From Drosophila persimilis (lineage: Eukaryota; Arthropoda; Insecta; Diptera; Drosophilidae), in assembly GCF_003286085.1 (NCBI RefSeq), contig NW_020825435.1, positions 55,289 to 119,288 on the forward strand: a stretch of DNA of 64,000 nucleotides. The letters are read 5' to 3'. The position numbers and the translations under genes were made by a program. The notes below the pieces were generated by a model, which saw only the letters and a program-made list of their open reading frames with translations, was not told the DNA's origin and made no database searches. Positions 20,518-30,700 of this stretch are shown in pieces (position 1 is the stretch's first letter; each line of letters begins with the position of its first letter).

Positions 20518-23500
20518 ATGGACGCACTTGCTCCAAATCTGACGACCAACAAAATGGATGTTATGGATGCTATGGACAACTCGGCAAGAGCCGAAGCGGG
20601 TGGTGAGTGCGTTACTCAAAATAGTGCTACCGATATAATGACCAGGCCCCTGGGAGGGAACCCCTCCGCAAATGCTTCCCTCTTCGAACCAATGTTCGAC
20701 TCAGAGGGGGATGCGGATCTGGCCGAGTTGGAGACGGACTCGCCAGAGAGTACCCTGAGCTCCTTGGGAGCTACGGTGCTGGAGTTCGAGCGTCGTTTCG
20801 TGGACAGGGGTTTATATGTTAGAAAATACCCGCCAATCCCACCAAAAACAGACGCCAACATACAAGAAAAACCGCCATCAAATACACGTACAAACACGCA
20901 GACAAAAATAGTTCCCAGCGAAAGTGCAACGGGTTCCCAAAATAGCGGCGCTTTCGCTCTTACCAAAGAGCATTTAAGTGCACATAAACAAAACAAGAAC
21001 AAATGTTATGCCCATATGTTTTCGCGCCAAAACATTAGCGAAAACAATAACAATCAAACAACTCACACAAGCATCAGAGAGAGCGACGCTTGCGCTCTCT
21101 CAGCGCCCGAACCCTTGGCGCACAATCAAAACGGAGGCTCGTCACATCAAGCCCCAAAGCGTTTGCCGCCAAACATGCACTCACACACTTATGACAAAAA
21201 GAGAGATGCTTGCTCTCTCCCGCCGAACCAAAACACAAACACATACAAGAACGAAGCTAGCCTGACCTACGCCAATAACAAAACACAAACAAACACATTG
21301 ACTTATGCCGAAATCATAAACGGCATAAAGAAAAACAATGACCAGCAACAGCAACAAAGTCTGACGACAGCTGAACGCAATAATACTAGCAGAAGCAGAA
21401 AATGCTTGCTGCCCACTCTGACTCAGGCGGACGAGCATAATACTCAGACAAGGACTAGTACCAGAACACAGCTGGTAAAGGAATGGCTAATTAGCGTTCC
21501 CCCGCTACTGGCCAATGAAATGCCCTCGCCCCTGCCCCTTACCCCTATAGCAAAGGATAACCTGACTACAGAAACGGATACAGATGACGATGACTTCACC
21601 TGCCTCACTCTGGACACGCCCATGTTCAAGAGCCAATTCGCGAAAAGGCTGCATCATGAGACCCGGCAGATGGAGTCAGATGCTGGGCAAATACGCACAC
21701 CGTCAAATAGTGTGGTTCCGGTTCCGGTGGTCCAACATAGGGAGCCCCAAAGGATAGAGGCTGAAAGCCAACAGATGGAGACGGACAACCATCAGCCGCA
21801 ACATCAGCCAGCCATTAGTATAAATATAACTCCCGTCCAACCGTCATTACGCAGCACCAAGGTCCCAACAATCTTCCTGCCCCTGGTGCCTGCAATTGTA
21901 CCCCTGATAAATAAATTGACAACAAATCCGAACGTGGGGAAATTCACAACGAAATCGATGGCCAACAGTGGACTCAGAGTCCACTGCGACGACATGACAA
22001 CCTACAACGCCATTCAGAACGCCCTAGCTGAAGACAGCACCCAATTGCACACACACCAGCCGCGCAGTGAAAGGGGCTACCGTGTAATAGTGCGTCATTT
22101 ACATCACACTACTCCCAGCAGCTGGATAACGGAGGAGCTGGAACGGCTCGGATACACCACCCGGTTTATCCGAGGACTCAAACACCGTTTTAATGGAAGG
22201 CCTCTAAACATTTTTGAGGTTGAAATTCAGCCCAAGGCGGATGGCGGCCATGAGGCAATTCTGGACATTAAAAACCTGGCCAATCAATGCGTCTCCATAG
22301 TAAGACAAGCCAAGCCACGCGATCCAGCCCAGTGCCATCGGTGCCAGGAGTTTGGGCATACAAAAAACTACTGCAGACGGCCATACAAGTGTATGAAATG
22401 CGCAGGAGATCACCCCACAACAGCATGCAGGAAACCCAGGCAGGAGGATCCTAAATGCGCGAATTGTAGCGGCAAGCACGTGAGCTGCTACAAGGGTTGT
22501 CCCGCCTACAAAAAGGCCCGCAGCCATTTAAGGGCAAACAGGCTCATCGCTGAGCAGCAAAGGCAGCAGTACCAACAGCAACGCCAGCAGCCACAGCAGC
22601 CAACTGACCAACAACGCCCACAAACTCAGCAGCCGAGTCGCCAATCCCAGCAACAACAACAGCAGACAGCAAACACAGGCACCAGAGGCAATGGCAGGCC
22701 TTCCTACAGCAGGGTGTTGCGGTCCGGGAATGCTGAGCAGCAGCAGCAGCCACGCGCGGCAGAACGGCAACAGCCGAACAGCAGTCGTCGTCCTTCCCAG
22801 CAAAAGCAGCCTCATATCCCCGCCCCCAAGCAACAGCAGTCATCTCAGAAGAAGCGGCCACAACACCAACAGCAACAGCAGCATTCAAGCGGCAGACAAG
22901 GTGCCAAAGCAGCACCAACACCAGCTGCAGCAGCAGCAGCAACGCCCAACACCCGCAGGCCCTTGTATAGCCGAGGTGCGCAAGCCAATCCGGCTTCAAA
23001 TCATTTGGCCAAGTTCCAGCAAATTCTAAGGGAAGAGCAGCAGCAGCAACAAGAACAAAAACAGCAGCAGCGCGGACACAATTTGGGTCGGCAGCACCAG
23101 CAGCAGCACCAGCATCGCGGCCATCATTCCCAGCCACAGGCCAAGGGGCGCCAATGCCAGCGCGATCAACGGGTGCAGCCAACTCCAAATCGTTTCCAGA
23201 CACCAAAAACTCCCCAGCATCAGCAGCAGCCAGCCATCCAATGCGATGGCAAGTGTGTGGAAACCTTAAAAGAGTACGCCGTCAAAATAGAAAACTTGGA
23301 GAAAAGACTGCAAGAGCTTACCATACTAATTGCAAGCCTGACGGAGGCAAAGGGCAGTGGCTCAGCAGCGGCCAATCCTCCAACACAGACTCCAGCAGCA
23401 GCACCAGCAGCAGCACCAACACCTACAAGACCCGCCGCCAATACACAACCAGACGCCGCAGCCGTATCGGAGGACTCTGATATGGACTGCGAAGCACTCA

Positions 23501-23601
23501 GCGACGATGGCGACGACCAGTGGACGGACGACGATTCAGTTGACGACGAGATAGCGGATATCCTAGACGACTACGATAGCTACTACTCTGACTACTTTTG
23601 A
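20518..23601 (+). CDS. gag: E3 Gag (1027 aa)
   Basis: Intact Gag with the same domain order as the E1 protein. It lacks 14 residues (DSFRSPLKRRCAAI) because of an in-frame 42-bp deletion between 21570 and 21571, which removes the only obvious basic cluster in that part. The N-terminus carries the NSATDIMT version of a short variable block where E1 has ISSAVIST. The zinc knuckles are unchanged. The coiled-coil segment has small differences (VETLKEY, LTILIASL). The acidic end is identical to the other copies. Confidence 0.92.
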   Translation: MDALAPNLTTNKMDVMDAMDNSARAEAGGECVTQNSATDIMTRPLGGNPSANASLFEPMFDSEGDADLAELETDSPESTLSSLGATVLEFERRFVDRGLYVRKYPPIPPKTDANIQEKPPSNTRTNTQTKIVPSESATGSQNSGAFALTKEHLSAHKQNKNKCYAHMFSRQNISENNNNQTTHTSIRESDACALSAPEPLAHNQNGGSSHQAPKRLPPNMHSHTYDKKRDACSLPPNQNTNTYKNEASLTYANNKTQTNTLTYAEIINGIKKNNDQQQQQSLTTAERNNTSRSRKCLLPTLTQADEHNTQTRTSTRTQLVKEWLISVPPLLANEMPSPLPLTPIAKDNLTTETDTDDDDFTCLTLDTPMFKSQFAKRLHHETRQMESDAGQIRTPSNSVVPVPVVQHREPQRIEAESQQMETDNHQPQHQPAISINITPVQPSLRSTKVPTIFLPLVPAIVPLINKLTTNPNVGKFTTKSMANSGLRVHCDDMTTYNAIQNALAEDSTQLHTHQPRSERGYRVIVRHLHHTTPSSWITEELERLGYTTRFIRGLKHRFNGRPLNIFEVEIQPKADGGHEAILDIKNLANQCVSIVRQAKPRDPAQCHRCQEFGHTKNYCRRPYKCMKCAGDHPTTACRKPRQEDPKCANCSGKHVSCYKGCPAYKKARSHLRANRLIAEQQRQQYQQQRQQPQQPTDQQRPQTQQPSRQSQQQQQQTANTGTRGNGRPSYSRVLRSGNAEQQQQPRAAERQQPNSSRRPSQQKQPHIPAPKQQQSSQKKRPQHQQQQQHSSGRQGAKAAPTPAAAAAATPNTRRPLYSRGAQANPASNHLAKFQQILREEQQQQQEQKQQQRGHNLGRQHQQQHQHRGHHSQPQAKGRQCQRDQRVQPTPNRFQTPKTPQHQQQPAIQCDGKCVETLKEYAVKIENLEKRLQELTILIASLTEAKGSGSAAANPPTQTPAAAPAAAPTPTRPAANTQPDAAAVSEDSDMDCEALSDDGDDQWTDDDSVDDEIADILDDYDSYYSDYF

Positions 23602-25251
23602 TGAGCCCAAAAGTCGGTCCTGAGGCAGCCTGACAATCCACCGCACAGGTCCAGAGCAGCCACTGAAATAAAACAAAATGACGTCAATTCGCATACCAAC
23701 AAAATATGGACAAAACTCAAAATAATCACACGTACCTGCCACGCCTCCGACAGATCTGCCCCTCCAGCAGCTGCCCCGTCATCAACACCACACATCTGAT
23801 GCCAATTGGACGACATTTTTGGATCTATTGACGACGCTCCTGACAATCCACCGCACAGGTCCAGAGCAGCCACTGTAAACAAACCAAAATGACGTCAATA
23901 CACACATCAACACAAAATGGTCCAAATACACACAAAACATACGTACCTGCCACGCCTCCGATAGAGCTGCCTCTCCAGCAGTTGCCACACCAAATTCTCC
24001 ATCCACTTTCTGCCAAATGGGCGAAATTTTAAGGCCCTATCGCCGTCGCCAACAACACCCAGTCCTCAGGCTGCCGCTAAAAAGAAGAAAACATCAATAC
24101 ACACTTCAACACAAAATGGTCCAAACTCACTCAAAACATATGTACCTGCCACGCCTCCGGTAGAGCTGCCTCTCCAGCAGGTGCCACACCAAATTCGCCA
24201 TCCAATTCCTGCCAAATGGGCGAAATTTGAGGCCCCTATCGTCGTCGCCATCAACATCCAGACTGCCGCTAAAAGAAGAAAAAAAACATCAATTCACGCA
24301 TCAACACAAAATAGCCATTACTTCTACTAATCACACTTACCTTCAATACACTCACAGATCAGCCTCTCCAGTACCTGCCTCGCCACCAACCGCAACATTT
24401 TGTTGCAAGTTGGGCCCAATTTGGACGCCCCTCCAACAACGCTGCCAGCAACCGATGGCCGTGACGTCACGCCATCATCACAAAACAGCAGCAGCAATCC
24501 AACGACGAGGCCAGCCAATACAGACACCAATGGCCAGCGCGCCATCTCCATCTCCATCTACATCGACAGTGCATCCTGGGTGGCCGGACCAGAGCCACTC
24601 GGATGCAGCCAATCCGCACTCATATGCGGCCATCTCCACTGCGGCCATTTCCACTGGTCATCGCACCCCGATTGGCCGGACCAGTGTCAATCCCCATTTC
24701 TCCAGGCAGAAGCAACGTGGGCGGCCGGACCAGAGTCGCTCGTCAAACACCATCACCATCCACGCCAACTCCTGGATTCTGCCTCTGCCAATTCTGATGC
24801 CGCAGATGCGTGATCTGCTGCATCACACACACGTGCACATCCAGCGCTGAGGCGGATGCGCCCTGTGCCATCCACTCTGCTCCAGACGACGACGATGATC
24901 CTCCAGTACCTGAAATAGAAAATAAATAGAATTAAATTAGTCTATAAATATCATTAATGTTGCAATCTGTTCAATACTTATCTCTTTGTTTGTATAAATG
25001 TACGTCAATTATTGCGAATGTCAAAATAGGGCTACCAGACTGTAATACTGATAGAATGTAAACATGTCTGTAGATGTTAATGTTAATGTAATGTTAATGT
25101 CAATTGCCCGCCAATTTTAAAAATCACATCATTGTTGTAAGTTAAGCTTAAATGTAAATTGCCGAAGTTATGGTAATAGGAAAAGCTGGAAATAAACTCC
25201 GCCAGTAGCAAAGCTGGCGGGCGAGTGTGCGCATCGTAGGCGTGCACGCGC
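23602..25251 (+). other. E3 3'UTR with four antisense introns
   Basis: Minus-strand intron-like segments: 24269-24340 (GTAAGT donor), 24077-24145 (donor GTACAT), 23873-23946 and 23663-23735. AATAAA is at 25191-25196 and the hairpin at 25199-25220, followed directly by the shortened 3' end. The stretch 24420-24900 has no recognisable gene. Confidence 0.75.
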
Positions 25252-25496
25252 AAAAAAAAAAAAAAAAAAAAAAAAAAAGTGACTTGTGTTTTTTGTTGTT
25301 TTATGTGGAACTTTAAATGTATTAAAGTACATGTTTCAACCGGGACTAAATGAACTAAATAAACAATATGTGCCAAATAATTGCAATAAATGCAATATAA
25401 TCATCTGTAACCGTGCCGTAATAGTGAAGCCAATAAACCCAACTGAGGAAAGAGGAAGGAAAAGCAAGCTACTGAGTACCTGGACCAGGCCACCAA

Positions 25497-28400
25497 ATGG
25501 ACGCACTTGCTCCAAATCTGACGACCAACAAAATGGATGTTATGGATGATATGGACAACTCGGCAAGAGCCGAAGCGGGTGGTGAGTGCGTTACTCAAAA
25601 TAGTGCTACCGATATAATGACCAGGCCCCTGGGAGGGAACCCCTCCGCAAATGCTTCCCTCTTCGAACCAATGTTCGACTCAGAGGGGGATGCGGATCTG
25701 GCTGAGTTGGAGACGGACTCGCCAGAGAGTACCCTGAGCTCCTTGGGAGCTACGGTGCTGGAGTTCGAGCGTCGTTTCGTGGACAGGGGTTTATATGTTA
25801 GAAAATACCCGCCAATCCCACCAAAAACAGACGCCAACATACAAGAAAAACCGCCATCAAATACACGTACAAACACGCAGACAAAAATAGCCCCCAGCGA
25901 AAGTGCAACGGGTTCCAAAAATAGCGGCGCTTTCGCACTAACAAAAGAGCATTTAAGTGCACATAAACATAACAAGAACAAATGTTATGCCCATATGTTT
26001 TCGCGCCAAAACATTAGCGAAAACAAAAACAAGCAAACAACTCACACAAGCATCAGAGAGAGCGACGCTTGCGCTCTCTCGGCAGCCGAACCCTCGGCGC
26101 ACAATCAAAACGGAGGCTCGTCACATCAAGCCCCAAAGCGTTTGCCGCCAAACATGCACTCACACACTTATGACAAAAAGAGAGATGCTTGCTCTCTCCC
26201 GCCGAACCAAAACACAAACACATACAAGAACGAAGCTAGCCTGACCTACGCCAATAACAAAACACAAACAAACACACTGACTTATGCCGAAACTGTAAAC
26301 GGCACACAGAAAAACAATGACCAGCAACAGCAACAAAGTTTGACGACAGCTGAACGCAATAATACTAGCAGAAGCAGAAAATGCTTGCTGCCCACTCTGA
26401 CTCAGGCGGACGAGCATAATACTCAGACAAGGCCTAGTACCAGAACACAGCTGGTAAAGGAATTGCTAATTAGCGTTCCCCCGCTACTGGCCAATGAAAT
26501 GCCCTCGCCCCTGCCCCTTACCCCTATAGCAAAGGATAACCTGACTACAGATTCGTTTCGCTCGCCGCTCAAAAGAAGATGCGCGGCGATCGAAACGGAT
26601 ACAGATGACGATGACTTCACCTGCCTCACTCTGGACACGCCCATGTTCAAGAGCCAATTCGCGAAAAGGCTGCATCATGAGACTCGGCAGATGGAGTCAG
26701 ATGCTGGGCAAATACGCACACCGTCAAATAGTGTGGTTCCGGTTCCGGAGGTCCAACATAGGGAGCCCCAAAGGATAGAGGCTGAAAGCCAACAGATGGA
26801 AACGGACAATCATCAGCCGCAACATCAGGCAGCCATTAGTATAAATTTAACGCCAGTCCAACCGTCATTACGCAGCACCAAGGTCCCAACAATCTTCCTG
26901 CCCCTGGTGCCTGCAATTGTACCCCTGATAAATAAATTGACAACAAATCCGAACGTGGGGAAATTCACGACGAAATCGATGGCCAACAGTGGACTCAGAG
27001 TCCACTGCGACGACATGACAACCTACAACGCCATTCAGAACGCCCTAGCTGAAGACAGCACCCAATTGCACACACACCAGCCGCGCAGCGAAAGGGGCTA
27101 TCGTGTAATAGTGCGTCATTTACACCACACCACGCCCAGCAGCTGGATCTCTGAGGAGCTGGAACGACTCGGATTTACTGCGAGGTTTATCCGAGGACTC
27201 AAACATCGTTTTAATGGGAGGCCTCTAAATATTTTTGAGGTTGAAATTCAGCCCAAGGCGGATGGCGGCCATGAGGCAATTCTGGACATTAAAAACCTGG
27301 CCAATCAATGCGTCTCCATAGTAAGACAAGCCAAGCCACGCGATCCAGCTCAATGCCATCGGTGCCAGGAGTTTGGGCACACAAAAAACTACTGCAGACG
27401 GCCATACAAGTGCATGAAATGCGCAGGAGATCACCCCACAACAGCATGCAGGAAACCCAGGCAGGAGGATCCCAAATGCGCCAATTGTAGCGGCAAGCAC
27501 GTGAGCTGCTACAAGGGTTGTCCCGCCTACAAAAAGGCCCGCAGCCATTTAAGGGCAAACAGGCTCATCGCTGAGCAGCAAAGACAGCAGTACCAACAGC
27601 AAAGCCAGCAGCCACAGCAGCCAACTGATCAACATCGTCCACAAACTCAGCAGCCGAGTCGCCAATCCCAATCCCAGCAACAACAACAGCAGACAGCAAA
27701 CACAGGCACCAGAGGCAATGGCAGGCCCTCCTACAGCAGGGTGTTGCGGTCTGGGAATGCTGAGCAGCAGCAGCAGCCACGAGCGGCAGAACGGCAACAG
27801 CCGACGAGCAGTCGTCGTCCTTCCCAACAACAGCAGCCTCATATTCCCGCCCCCAAGCAACAGCAGTCATCTCAAAAGAAGCGGCCACAACACCAACAGC
27901 AACAGCAGCATTCAAGCGGCAGACAGGGGGCCAAAGCAGCACCAGCACCAACACCAGCTGCAGCAGCAACGCCCACCACCCGCAGGCCCTTGTATAGCCG
28001 AGGTGCGCAAGCCAATCCGGCCGAAAATCATTTGGCCAAGATCCAGCAAAAGCTAAGGGAAGAGCAGCAGCAACAAAAACATCAGCAGCGCGGACACAAT
28101 TTGGGTCGGCAGCACCAGCAGCAGCACCAGCATCGCGGCCATCATTCCCAGCCACAGGCCAAGGGGCGCCAATGCCAGCGCGATCAACGGGTGCAGCCAA
28201 CTCCAAAACGTTTCCAGACGCCGAGAAATCCCCAGCATAAGCAGCAGCAGCCAGCCATTCAATGCGATGGCAAGTGTGTGGAAATCCTGAAAGAGTACGC
28301 AGTTAAAATAGAAAACTTGGAGAAAAAACTTCAAGAACTTACCACATTAATTGCAAGCCTGACGGAAGCAAAGGGCAGTGACTCAGCAGCGGCCAATCCT

Positions 28401-28622
28401 CCAACACAGACTCCAGCAGCAGCACCAGAAGCAGCACCAACACCTACAAGGCCCGCCGCCAATTCACAACCTGACGCCGCAGCCGTATCGGAGGACTCTG
28501 ATATGGACTGCGAAGCACTCAGCGACGATGGCGACGACCAGTGGACCGACGACGATTCAGTTGACGACGAGATAGCGGATATCTTAGACGACTACGATAG
28601 CTACTACTCTGACTACTTTTGA
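25497..28622 (+). CDS. gag: E4 Gag (1041 aa)
   Basis: Intact Gag with all regions described for E1. It has the NSATDIMT N-terminal block and a slightly shorter Gln-rich region (EEQQQQKHQQRG). Near the C-terminus it has VEILKEY and KKLQEL in the coiled coil and AKGSDS rather than AKGSGS. These small changes are shared with the second half of the E6 gag, which marks the two as duplicates. A full-length, stop-free Gag implies recent activity or trans-selection. Confidence 0.92.
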   Translation: MDALAPNLTTNKMDVMDDMDNSARAEAGGECVTQNSATDIMTRPLGGNPSANASLFEPMFDSEGDADLAELETDSPESTLSSLGATVLEFERRFVDRGLYVRKYPPIPPKTDANIQEKPPSNTRTNTQTKIAPSESATGSKNSGAFALTKEHLSAHKHNKNKCYAHMFSRQNISENKNKQTTHTSIRESDACALSAAEPSAHNQNGGSSHQAPKRLPPNMHSHTYDKKRDACSLPPNQNTNTYKNEASLTYANNKTQTNTLTYAETVNGTQKNNDQQQQQSLTTAERNNTSRSRKCLLPTLTQADEHNTQTRPSTRTQLVKELLISVPPLLANEMPSPLPLTPIAKDNLTTDSFRSPLKRRCAAIETDTDDDDFTCLTLDTPMFKSQFAKRLHHETRQMESDAGQIRTPSNSVVPVPEVQHREPQRIEAESQQMETDNHQPQHQAAISINLTPVQPSLRSTKVPTIFLPLVPAIVPLINKLTTNPNVGKFTTKSMANSGLRVHCDDMTTYNAIQNALAEDSTQLHTHQPRSERGYRVIVRHLHHTTPSSWISEELERLGFTARFIRGLKHRFNGRPLNIFEVEIQPKADGGHEAILDIKNLANQCVSIVRQAKPRDPAQCHRCQEFGHTKNYCRRPYKCMKCAGDHPTTACRKPRQEDPKCANCSGKHVSCYKGCPAYKKARSHLRANRLIAEQQRQQYQQQSQQPQQPTDQHRPQTQQPSRQSQSQQQQQQTANTGTRGNGRPSYSRVLRSGNAEQQQQPRAAERQQPTSSRRPSQQQQPHIPAPKQQQSSQKKRPQHQQQQQHSSGRQGAKAAPAPTPAAAATPTTRRPLYSRGAQANPAENHLAKIQQKLREEQQQQKHQQRGHNLGRQHQQQHQHRGHHSQPQAKGRQCQRDQRVQPTPKRFQTPRNPQHKQQQPAIQCDGKCVEILKEYAVKIENLEKKLQELTTLIASLTEAKGSDSAAANPPTQTPAAAPEAAPTPTRPAANSQPDAAAVSEDSDMDCEALSDDGDDQWTDDDSVDDEIADILDDYDSYYSDYF

Positions 28623-30460
28623 TGAGCCCAAAAGTCGGTCCTGAGGCAGCCACTAAAATAGATGGAAATCATTAACTCACATAACCAATACGTACTCACC
28701 TGCCACGCCATCGACAGAGCTGCCCCACCAGCAGATGCCACGACAAATAGACCAAACTTTTGCTGCTAATTTGACGACATTCCTGGAATTCATTGACGAC
28801 GCTCCTGACAATCCACCGCACAGGTCCAGAGCAGCCACTGAAACAAACCAAAAATGACGTCAATTCGCATACCAACAAAATATGGACAAAACTCAAAATA
28901 ATCACACGTACCTGCCACGCCTCCGACAGATCTGCCCCTCCAGCAGCTGCCCCGTCATCAACACCACACATCTGATGCCAATTGGACGACATTTTGGGAT
29001 TTATTTGACGACGCTCCTGACAATCCACCGCACAGGTCCAGAGCAGCCACTGTAAATAAACCAAAATGACGTCAATATACACATCAACACAAAATGGTCC
29101 AAACATACACAAAACATACGTACCTGACACGCCTCCGATAGATCTGCCTCTCCAGCAGTTGCCACACCAAATTCACCATCCACTTTCTGCCAAATGGGCG
29201 AAATTTGAAGGCCCTATCGCGGTCGCCAGCAACATCCAGTCCTCAGGCTGCCGCTAAAAAGATGAAAAAACATCAATACACACATCAACACAAAATGGTC
29301 CAAACTCACACTAAACATACGTACCTGCCACGCCTCCGATAGAGCTGCCTCTCCAGCAGGTGCCACGACAATTTCGCCATCCAATTCCTGCCAAATGGGC
29401 GAAATTTGAAGACCCTATCGTCGTCGCCAACAACATCCAGGCTGCCGCTAAAAGAAGAAAAAAACATCAATTCACGCATCAACACAAAATAGCCAATACT
29501 TTTACTAATCACACTTACCTGTCAATACACTCACAGATCAGCCTCTCCAGTACCTGCCTCGCCACCAACTGCAACATTGTGTTGCAAGTTGGGCCCAATT
29601 TGGACGCCCCTCCGACAACGCTGCCAGCAACCGATGGCCGTGACGTCACGCCATCATCATCACAAAACAGCAGCAGCAGCAATCCAACGACGAGGCCAGC
29701 CAATACAGACGACAATGGCCAGCGCGCCATCTCCATCTCCATCTGCATCGACAATGCATCCTGGGTGGCCGGACCAGCAGCCACTCGGATGCAGCCAATC
29801 CGCACTCATATGCGACCATCTCCACTGCGGCCATTTCCACTGGCCAACGCACCCTGATTGGCCGGACCAGTGTCAATCCCCATTTCTCCAGGTAGAAGCA
29901 ACGTGGGCGGCCGGACCAGAGTCGCTCATCAAACCCCATCTCCATTCACGCCAACTCCTGGATCCAGCCTCTGCCAATTCTGATGCCGCAGATGCGTGAT
30001 CTGCTGCATCACACACACGTGCACATCCAGCGCTGAGGCGGATGCGCCCTGTGCCATCCACACTGCTCCAGACGACGATGATGATCCTCCAGTACCTTAA
30101 ATAGAAAATAAATAGAATTAAATTAGTTTAAAAATGTCATTAATGTTGCAATTTGTTCAATACTATCTCTTTGTGACCACCTGTTTGTATAAATGTACGT
30201 CGATTATTGCGAATGTCAAAATAGGGCTGCCAGACTGTAATACTGATAGAATGTAAACATGTCTGTAGATGTTAATGTTAATGTAATGTTAATGTCAATT
30301 GCCCGCCAATTTTAAAAATCACATCATTGTTGTAAGTTAAGCTTAAATGTAAATTGCCGAAGTTATGGTAATAGGAAAAGCTGGAAATAAACTCCGCCAG
30401 TAGCAAAGCTGGCGGGCGAGTGTGCGCATCGTAGGCGTGCACGCGCATCTAATTACATCG
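28623..30460 (+). other. E4 3'UTR with five antisense introns
   Basis: Minus-strand intron-like segments: 29448-29518, 29254-29324, 29050-29123, 28838-28911 and a shorter one at 28653-28699 (47 nt, GTGAGT donor, TATTTTAG acceptor). The unit between about 29200 and 29400 is absent from E6. AATAAA is at 30386-30391 and the hairpin at 30394-30415. Confidence 0.75.
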
Positions 30461-30700
30461 AAAAAAAAAAAAAAAGTGACTTGTGTTTTTTGTTGTTTTA
30501 TGTGGAACTTTAAATGTATTAAAATACATGTTTAAACCGGGATTAAATTAAATGGAAACTAAATAAACAATATGTGCCAAATAATTGCAAATAATGCAAT
30601 ATAATCATCTGTAACCGTGCCGTAATAGTGAAGCCAATAAACCCAACTGAGGAAAGAGGAAGGAAAAGCAAGCTACTGAGTACCTGGACCAGGCCACCAA

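Larger units (their letters stand above)
20294..25278 (+). mobile_element. E3: complete HeT-A-like element
   Basis: 5'UTR 20294-20517, gag, then 3'UTR to a long A27 tail (25252-25278). The tail begins right after GCACGCGC, so the 13 bases that precede poly(A) in other copies are absent. That implies a different cleavage site on the RNA that was inserted. Confidence 0.88.
25279..30475 (+). mobile_element. E4: complete HeT-A-like element
   Basis: 5'UTR 25279-25496, gag 25497-28622, 3'UTR and A15 tail (30461-30475). Most of it, from 26767 on, is duplicated in E6. Confidence 0.88.
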
